Assembly (NCBI GenBank): GCA_910585245.1
Contig: CAJUCO010000002.1
Coordinates: 1-64,000, forward strand
Direction: 5' to 3'
DNA from: an uncultured Oscillibacter sp.
GTDB lineage: Bacteria > Bacillota > Clostridia > Oscillospirales > Oscillospiraceae
DNA: 64,000 nucleotides
Position numbers and translations under genes: made by a program. The notes under the pieces were generated by a model, which ran no database searches, had not been told where the DNA came from, and was given only the letters and a program-made list of their open reading frames with translations. Every line of letters begins with the position of its first letter. Position 1 is the stretch's first letter. Shown one piece after another: positions 58,600 to 64,000 of this stretch.

Positions 58600-59566
58600 G
58601 CTGGATCAGCTGTCCTTCACCGCCCAGGGCCGAAAGGCCCTTACGGAGGCGCTGATGGAAGGAAGACCCGCACCCGGCCGCCGCATGAGCTGGGCCAAGC
58701 GGGGCGTGGCGGCGGCTTTGGCGGCGGTGGTGCTGGCAGGCTCCGCCATGGCGGCGGGGACTCTGTGGGAGCGTTTCTTCGGACGCCTGGACGAAAACCA
58801 GCGGGAGATTATCGAGACCCTGAGCCAGGATCTCCCGGCGGCGGAGTCCAACGGAACAGTCATGACCCCTCTGGCGGCCTTCGGGGACCAGGATTTCTAC
58901 TATTTGATGTTGGAAATCAAGGCTCCGGAGGGCACGGTCTTACCGGACTGCAACGGGGACGAGGGCTATTACCAGCTCTTTGGCGATACCCTGGAGGAAT
59001 CCGTCACTCTGACGGGTTCCGACGGACAGGACCTTCTCTGCACGCTGGACTACGATTGGTTCAACGACGACCCGGCGGACAACATCCTCACCGCCGCCAT
59101 ACGCCTTTGGTCCATGGAAGACGTGGATCTCTGCGACGGAAGGGACAAGGTGCTCCACATTCCCGGCCTTTGGGTTCAGAGTCCGGATAAAATTTACACC
59201 CCCATCCTCACCGGAGGCTGGGACTTCAACATCGGAACCCACTCCGGCGGCATTGAAAGCCGTACCCCGGATGTAGCCGGTGTAACCGTGGAAGACGCGG
59301 AGTGCGGGACGATGACCATGGAGTATTTGCGGCTGTCGCCTCTTGGAATGCGCATCCGGCACAGCTGGACAGAGCCCAGAGAGGGCATTTTGCCCGGGGC
59401 TTCCCTCTCCGTGGTGATGGAAGACGGCAGCGAGATTTTCCTGGAGAATACCGTAGGCAGCTGCGGCGAGAACTGGAACGAGGAATACGGCCCCTTTGAG
59501 ACCCCCATCGACCTGAGCAAGGCCGTGGCCGTTCGCTGGGGCGCGGCGGAGATTCCCCTGAACTGA
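58574..59566 (+). CDS. DUF4179-like putative anti-sigma factor
   Basis: A 330-residue single-pass membrane protein: short cytoplasmic region (1-42), hydrophobic segment (about 43-62, RGVAAALAAVVLAGSAMAAG), and a large extracellular part with repeats of beta-rich sequence. Position after and overlap with an ECF sigma gene identify it as its likely anti-sigma. No zinc (ZAS) motif is seen. Confidence 0.7.
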   Translation: MNKSLFQTELDQLSFTAQGRKALTEALMEGRPAPGRRMSWAKRGVAAALAAVVLAGSAMAAGTLWERFFGRLDENQREIIETLSQDLPAAESNGTVMTPLAAFGDQDFYYLMLEIKAPEGTVLPDCNGDEGYYQLFGDTLEESVTLTGSDGQDLLCTLDYDWFNDDPADNILTAAIRLWSMEDVDLCDGRDKVLHIPGLWVQSPDKIYTPILTGGWDFNIGTHSGGIESRTPDVAGVTVEDAECGTMTMEYLRLSPLGMRIRHSWTEPREGILPGASLSVVMEDGSEIFLENTVGSCGENWNEEYGPFETPIDLSKAVAVRWGAAEIPLN

Positions 59567-59586
59567 AAATCCGCCGGAGAGACGCA

Positions 59587-59620
59587 AAAAGGCGGCGCGG
59601 GTATCAACCGCGCCGCCTTG
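59587..59620. terminator. Bidirectional terminator between anti-sigma and NlpC genes
   Basis: AAGGCGGCGCGG / CCGCGCCGCCTT stem with a leading A-tract. The following GAGCTTGTC (59620-59628) is identical to the left end of dispersed-repeat copy 3. Confidence 0.7.
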
Positions 59621-59634
59621 AGCTTGTCCCGGAT

Positions 59635-60546
59635 TTAGATATGGATACCGCCCACGAAGTATGTATTGTAGTAGCCGTCGGTCAGGTCGGAGTAAATCAC
59701 GCCGCCGCTCCGGGAGGAGGAGGAGTGAATCATCTGTCCGCCGCCGATGTAGATACCCGCGTGGGAGCAGGCCTTACCGGCGTTGCGCTTGGGGTCGTTG
59801 AAGAAGACCAGATCGCCGGGTTGAAGCTCGCCCAGGCTGTACACCCGGGTGCCCAGGCCGCTTTGCCACTGGCCGGTGGCCGTGTGGGGCAGGGAGACGC
59901 CGAACTGCTTGTACACATACATGGTGAAACCGGAGCAGTCGAAGCCGCCGGGGGCCGCGCCGCCGTAGCTATACCGGGTGCCCAGGAACTGGCGGGCAAA
60001 GTCCACGATGCTGCTGTCACCCACGCTGGCGCCGGGGGTCAGAGGGGTTTCGTTGGTCAGGCTGATGTAGTCGCTCCGGACATAGCCCTCGCCGTAGGTT
60101 CCCGCAATGTGGTACCAGCCGTTTTCAATGCCAGTGACCGTGACGCCGGAGCCCAGGCCCAGGTTATTTACAATTTCGCTGTCAATGTTGGACTCGGCCC
60201 GGACATTGACGCCCCGGGCATTGATCCGCCCGTAGTATTCAAACTCCGTATCCTCGCTCATTGTGAAGAAGTCGGCGGAGACATAGCCGTCGTCTCCGTT
60301 GTGGGCCACGTGATACCATCCGTCGGCCTCGCCCAGAACGGCAATGGTCCAGTCCTTGTCCAACATGGTGAGGACGGAGGCGTCCAAAGAGGGATCGGAC
60401 CGGAGGCGGAGGGAGGAGCCGGTGGTCTTGCCGATGCCGACTACCAGGGGGTCGCCCTCGGCGGCGAAGGCCGTGACGGCCAGAAATGTCATGGTGACGA
60501 GGGAGAGTGCCAGAATTCTGGCGGCCTTTCCTGCAAATCGATTCAT
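59635..60546 (-). CDS. Secreted SH3-domain NlpC/P60 (C40) peptidoglycan hydrolase
   Basis: A 303-residue secreted peptidase: signal peptide with AFAA cleavage near residue 29, two SH3b domains (about 35-95 and 105-168) and a C-terminal NlpC/P60 domain with catalytic Cys in GGFDCSGF (near 206) and His in ACSHAGIYIGG. It cuts D-Glu-diamino acid bonds in cell-wall peptides. Confidence 0.92.
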   Translation of the reverse strand: MNRFAGKAARILALSLVTMTFLAVTAFAAEGDPLVVGIGKTTGSSLRLRSDPSLDASVLTMLDKDWTIAVLGEADGWYHVAHNGDDGYVSADFFTMSEDTEFEYYGRINARGVNVRAESNIDSEIVNNLGLGSGVTVTGIENGWYHIAGTYGEGYVRSDYISLTNETPLTPGASVGDSSIVDFARQFLGTRYSYGGAAPGGFDCSGFTMYVYKQFGVSLPHTATGQWQSGLGTRVYSLGELQPGDLVFFNDPKRNAGKACSHAGIYIGGGQMIHSSSSRSGGVIYSDLTDGYYNTYFVGGIHI

Positions 60547-60636
60547 GGGAGTTACGCTTCCTTTCTCGTGTCTTTTGTATAACGCTTGGGTGAAGCGGCT
60601 GACGCCATTCCTTCAGGTTTCTCCTGGAAAAGCCCG

Positions 60637-60945
60637 TTACTTCTCCTTACCGGCCAAAGCCCGGTTCAACCAGACGGTGGCGATGTCCATTGCGGCGTAA
60701 AGGCTGTCCTTTTCGCTCTTTTTAACCACCCGGTCCCGGGACTTCAAGCCGGGGTCCGTAAGTTGGAGCTGGATGGAGACCTTGGAGGCCAACTCCAGAT
60801 CCTGTTCCTTTTTGGTGTCCAGCACCTGCATCATGATGATATATTTTTCGGCCATCGTGCCGTAGTAGATCAGATTGCCTGTCCGGCGGAGCGGATGGCC
60901 CTTGTACACAAGGCCCTCGGTTTTGCCGTTCTTGTTTCCAGCCAT
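60637..60945 (-). CDS. Small conserved clostridial protein of unknown function
   Basis: A 102-residue protein: YKGHPLRRTGNLIYYGTMAE near the start, YIIMMQVLDTKKEQDLELA, and the conserved DPGLKSRDRVVKKSEKDSLY with AMDIATVWLNRAL. The family is widespread in Clostridia, and I know of no assigned function. ATG follows AGGGAGGG. It lies downstream of ireB on the same strand. Confidence 0.7.
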   Translation of the reverse strand: MAGNKNGKTEGLVYKGHPLRRTGNLIYYGTMAEKYIIMMQVLDTKKEQDLELASKVSIQLQLTDPGLKSRDRVVKKSEKDSLYAAMDIATVWLNRALAGKEK

Positions 60946-60976
60946 GTAAACCCTCCCTGAAAAATTTTGTAACCAA

Positions 60977-61005
60977 ATTGTAACATCTTTTTCCCGTTTT
61001 GTCAA
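60977..61005 (-). promoter_or_regulatory. Promoter for the small conserved gene
   Basis: Minus strand: TTGACA (61005-61000), 17 bases, TACAAT (60982-60977). Confidence 0.7.
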
Positions 61006-61074
61006 CATTCTGGCCTGGGTATTTTGACGAAAAAATAAGAGACAATTATTGCAAACCTGACAAAAATTGCAAAA

Positions 61075-61126
61075 CCCCGTGGAACAGAGGCTCCACCTTT
61101 GGGGAAGGCGGCCCCGGTTCCACGGG
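61075..61126 (-). terminator. Terminator after ireB
   Basis: CCCGTGGAAC / GTTCCACGGG arms enclosing a GC loop; on the minus strand GGTTTTGCAATTTTT follows. Confidence 0.65.
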
Positions 61127-61165
61127 ATGCGCGTCGAAATTAGTGACAAATTGTAACTCTTTTTG

Positions 61166-61411
61166 TTACTGACCCAAGTACTTCCGCACCAGCACCTGCA
61201 ACAGTTCGTCCCGGTCGATTTTGCGGATCAGGGTCCGGGCGTTGTTGTGGTTGGTGATGTAGGTGGGGTCCTCGGACAGGATATAACCCACGATTTGGTT
61301 GATGGGATTATAGCCCTTTTCCTCCAGGGATTTGTAGACCGTGGAGAGAATCTGATGAATTTCCGCGTCTTTTTCCAAGGCGAGGCTGAACTTTCTGGTG
61401 AAATCGTCCAT
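61166..61411 (-). CDS. IreB family regulatory phosphoprotein
   Basis: An 81-residue DUF965/IreB protein: FSLALEKDAEIHQILSTVYK (8-27), LEEKGYNPINQIVGYILSED (about 29-48), and NNARTLIRKIDRDELL. In Enterococcus IreB is phosphorylated by the PASTA kinase IreK and modulates cell-wall stress tolerance. The same role is inferred. ATG follows GGAAGGTGG. Confidence 0.92.
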   Translation of the reverse strand: MDDFTRKFSLALEKDAEIHQILSTVYKSLEEKGYNPINQIVGYILSEDPTYITNHNNARTLIRKIDRDELLQVLVRKYLGQ

Positions 61412-61444
61412 AGGTACACCACCTTCCTTTCTGATTCCCCTCTA

Positions 61445-61473
61445 GTATACTCGTTTTTTCCCGGACTGTAAAG
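61445..61473 (-). promoter_or_regulatory. Promoter for ireB
   Basis: Minus strand: TTTACA (61473-61468), 17 bases, TATACT (61450-61445). Confidence 0.65.
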
Positions 61474-61522
61474 GGTTTCGGCGGGAATTTTACGAAAGAT
61501 TTTTACTGAGGGGTCCTTTCGC

Positions 61523-64000
61523 TCACCGCAAAACGGCGTTTAACTCGGATTTCAGCAGTTCCAAAATGCCCTTCACATCCTCGTCGGCCTCCTGAGCGGT
61601 GAGGCTACGCTCGTCGGAGCGGAGCTCCAGGTTAAAGGCCACGCTCTTCTTTCCCTCGGGCACGCCCTTGCCGGTGTAGACGTCAAAGAGGGTGACGGCC
61701 TTCAAAAGTCCCTTGGCTCCCCGGCGGATGCACTCCTCCAGCTTCCCTACGGAAACGGCCTTGTCGCAGACCAGGGCGATGTCCCGTGTGACGGCGGGGA
61801 ACCGGGGCAGGGGCTGATAGACCGGGGCGCCGGCCGTGCCGGCAAGGAGCGCGTCGAAGCTCAGCTCGGCGGCATAGAGCTCACAGTCCGCGTCGTAGTG
61901 CTCCGCCACAAGGGGGTGAATCTGGCCCAACACGCCCAGAAGGCGGTCCCCGCTGTAGACCTTGGCGCAGCGGCCAGGGTGATAGGAGGGATTTCCGCTT
62001 TCCGCCTCAAAGCGGACGTTTTGGATGCGCAGGCCCTCCAGCACGGCCTCCACAGCCCCTTTCATCTCGAAAAAGTCCATGCCGCCGCCGTAGGCCCCCA
62101 GGGACAGCACCTTGGGCTCCTCCGCCATGCCGGAGCCGTCGTCCTTGGCAAAATAGGTCCGGCCCAGCTCATAGAGCCGAACGGCTTTATTCCGGTAGTG
62201 GCAGTTTCGGGCCAGAATCTCCAGCATGGAGGGCAAGGTGGTGGTGCGCATGATGGAGGTGTCCTCCCCCAGGGGGTTTAGAATCTTCAAAGAGTTCCGG
62301 AGGGGGGAGTCCGGGGGGAGGTTGATCTTGTCATAATAGGCGGGAGAGATGAAAGAGTAGGTGATGATCTCGCTGTACCCCAGCCCCCGGCAGAGGGCCC
62401 CGGCGGTATTTTCCGCCTGCTGGACAACATTCCAGCCCCGGCGCTGGTTCAAGCCGGAGGAGAGGGTGCTGGGGATGTTGTTATAGCCGTAGAACCGGGC
62501 CACCTCCTCGGCCAGGTCCGCCATGCCCTCCACGTCGCCCCGCCAGGAGGGAACCTCGATTGTGCCCTGTTCCACGGTGGTCTCAAAGCCCAGCTTTTGC
62601 AGCGTGGTATACATCACATTTTCCGAAACGTCCGTACCCAGAAGGGCGTTGATCTTCTCCGGTTCCACCTTCAAAAGCGTGGGCTGGGGGACGTAGTTCA
62701 AGATGTCGATGACGCCGTCCACCACCTCGCCGGCTCCCAGCAGCTCCACCAGCTCGCAAGCCCGGTTTACGGCGGGGAGGGTGTTGAGAATATCCAGGCC
62801 CTTTTCGAATTTGGCGGAGGCCTCCGTCCGCATCCCCAGGGCCAGGGCGGTTTTGCGGATGCAGCTGCCCTCGAAGTTGGCGGACTCGAAGACCACGTCC
62901 ACGGTGTCCTCCACAATCTCGCTGTTCAATCCGCCCATGACCCCCGCAAGACCCACGGCCCGGGTGTCGTCGGCGATGACCAGCATATCCGGTGTCAGCT
63001 TCCGGACGTTTCCGTCCAGGGTGGTGAGCTCCTCGCCGCTCCGGGCCCGGCGAACCACGATTTTCCCGCCCTTGACATAGCGGTAGTCAAAGGCGTGCAT
63101 GGGCTGGCCGTATTCCAGCATGACGTAGTTGGTGATATCCACAATGTTGTTGATCGGCCGCACGCCGCTGGAGCGGAGCCGCTCCCGCATCCACTTGGGA
63201 GAGGGGCCAATTTTCACGTTCCGCACCATCCGGGCGGTGTACCGGGGACAGAGATCCGTGTCCGGAGTCTCCACGTCCAAAAGTTCCGGAAGGGCCCCTT
63301 CCGCGCCGCCTTTGACCACCGGCTGATGGAACCGGAGGGGCTTGTCAAACGTGGCGGAGACCTCCCGGGCAAGGCCGATGACTGAGAGGCAGTCGGGCCG
63401 GTTGGGGGTGATCTCGAACTCCACCACGTGGTCGTCCGCGCCGATGACGGGGCGGATGTCGTCTCCGGGTTGGCAGTCCTCGTGGAGAATGAAGATGCCG
63501 TCGGGGATGCAGTGGGGAAATTCCCGCTGCTCCGCGTGGAGGTCCGCCAGGGTGCAGACGGCCTGCTTTGCCGTGTTATAGGCCACCAGATCTCCCTGGT
63601 GGACATTCTGGCAGGGGGTGGTGATGGCGCCGGAACCCGTCTCCCAGCTCAGGTTGAGCAGCCACAGCCCCTCTGCTCCGGGATGGACGCCGTCCACCTT
63701 GGCGCACACCACCGGGCCAAAGAGTTTGTGTCCCGGCTGGATGTCCGCTGGGATGGAGGGCTTTTCCGGGTCTATGGGCTTATAGTCGTTGAGAAGGGCC
63801 GCCGCGGTAATGGCGGCGTAGGGGAAGTCCCGCTCGTCCAGGCCCAGCTCCTTCAAAGAGCAGAGCATACCGTTGGACTCCACGCCCCGGAGCTTGCCCT
63901 TCTCAATTTTTTTGCCGCCGGGAAGAGTGGCTTTGTGGAGAGCCGTGGGGACCAGATCTCCCTGGTGGATGTTCCAGGCCCCGGTAACGATCTGGACGGG
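61523..64000 (-). CDS. pheT: Phenylalanine--tRNA ligase beta subunit, 5' end outside window
   Basis: The beta subunit of the tetrameric PheRS, 825 residues within the window; the first ~40 lie beyond the right edge. In order: tRNA-binding EMAP-like domain (HQGDLVPTALHKATLPGGKK at the edge), EFEITPNRPDCLSVIG, the B5 domain, B3/4 editing region, and the C-terminal FDX-ACB anticodon-binding domain (PVYQPLPRFPAVTRDIALV). The open frame continues to the last base, so it is cut by the window, not truncated. pheS would be expected just upstream. Confidence 0.95.
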   Translation of the reverse strand, partial: PVQIVTGAWNIHQGDLVPTALHKATLPGGKKIEKGKLRGVESNGMLCSLKELGLDERDFPYAAITAAALLNDYKPIDPEKPSIPADIQPGHKLFGPVVCAKVDGVHPGAEGLWLLNLSWETGSGAITTPCQNVHQGDLVAYNTAKQAVCTLADLHAEQREFPHCIPDGIFILHEDCQPGDDIRPVIGADDHVVEFEITPNRPDCLSVIGLAREVSATFDKPLRFHQPVVKGGAEGALPELLDVETPDTDLCPRYTARMVRNVKIGPSPKWMRERLRSSGVRPINNIVDITNYVMLEYGQPMHAFDYRYVKGGKIVVRRARSGEELTTLDGNVRKLTPDMLVIADDTRAVGLAGVMGGLNSEIVEDTVDVVFESANFEGSCIRKTALALGMRTEASAKFEKGLDILNTLPAVNRACELVELLGAGEVVDGVIDILNYVPQPTLLKVEPEKINALLGTDVSENVMYTTLQKLGFETTVEQGTIEVPSWRGDVEGMADLAEEVARFYGYNNIPSTLSSGLNQRRGWNVVQQAENTAGALCRGLGYSEIITYSFISPAYYDKINLPPDSPLRNSLKILNPLGEDTSIMRTTTLPSMLEILARNCHYRNKAVRLYELGRTYFAKDDGSGMAEEPKVLSLGAYGGGMDFFEMKGAVEAVLEGLRIQNVRFEAESGNPSYHPGRCAKVYSGDRLLGVLGQIHPLVAEHYDADCELYAAELSFDALLAGTAGAPVYQPLPRFPAVTRDIALVCDKAVSVGKLEECIRRGAKGLLKAVTLFDVYTGKGVPEGKKSVAFNLELRSDERSLTAQEADEDVKGILELLKSELNAVLR

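Noticed and set aside
59620..59628. A fourth copy of the dispersed repeat after the anti-sigma gene
   Set aside because: Only the nine bases GAGCTTGTC match; the rest of the core is absent, so chance cannot be excluded.

Overview
The window reads as a GC-rich (about 60%) chromosome of an anaerobic, endospore-forming low-GC-phylum (Firmicutes/Clostridia) bacterium, most likely an Oscillospiraceae gut commensal of the Oscillibacter / Flavonifractor / Lawsonibacter type. The reasons are an intact sigma-K gene, IreB, MltG plus U32 peptidase order, class TrpB2 tryptophan synthase under a T-box, lysine and magnesium riboswitches, many GTG/TTG starts with strong Shine-Dalgarno sites, and protein sequences of clostridial character. 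No rRNA, tRNA, CRISPR array, prophage or complete insertion sequence was found. The genus is an inference, not demonstrated.

Layout. 0.1-2.3 kb: rimO, a Cdd1-like helix-hairpin-helix gene and pgsA, translationally coupled. 2.6-6.5 kb (minus): an inositol-dehydrogenase-like gene, and a methyltransferase-recQ pair. 6.6-8.6 kb: ZnuC/ZnuB metal importer and rpmE. 8.6-16.3 kb: a frameshifted CatA-like gene, flavin reductase, hflX, a small XRE regulator, yigZ, a macrodomain gene, a TipA-type remnant, and an ECF sigma/RsiV cassette with a divergent RsiV-like lipoprotein. 16.3-21.7 kb: cupin and trpB2 behind a Trp T-box, a Rieske flavoprotein, lactate dehydrogenase and sigK. 21.8-25.7 kb: GIY-YIG gene, a decayed feoB behind two feoA genes with an iron-type operator, a YfcE phosphoesterase and an acetyltransferase remnant. 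25.8-32.2 kb: Dabb protein, aminotransferase, a lysine riboswitch driving an NhaC transporter with an unusual exported zinc-ribbon, TraX-like protein and xdhC.

32.3-39.1 kb is an eight-gene molybdenum operon (moaA-moaC-MOSC-molybdopterin binding-modABC-mogA, minus strand) facing a Crp/Fnr regulator. A palindrome between them sits at about -41.5 of the operon promoter. 39.4-44.6 kb: a GH13 glucosidase, an M-box-controlled mgtE, a HAD phosphatase and a two-gene TSUP exporter. 44.6-52.7 kb: several very Cys-rich small proteins, HtrA, pentapeptide-repeat protein, HAD phosphatase, Mpg glycosylase, EamA transporter, WecG glycosyltransferase, tmk. 52.8-64 kb: mltG, U32 peptidase, FAD dehydrogenase, a membrane-anchored XRE regulator opposite a second ECF/anti-sigma cassette, an SH3-NlpC/P60 hydrolase, a small conserved protein, ireB, and pheT running off the right edge.

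The most unusual content is not a gene cluster. A ~162-bp structured repeat occurs three times (2.4, 39.2 and 43.5 kb). Each copy sits between two identical copies of a hairpin whose sequence differs from locus to locus. One copy is interrupted by a 165-bp TA-inserted miniature element, and the other copies show the empty site. A second composite repeat lies upstream of rimO and yigZ, and part of it is also found inside the Trp T-box leader. Other points for follow-up are an exported protein of five 36-residue Cys/His repeats, the lysine-riboswitch NhaC with its extra domain, and three or more decayed genes.
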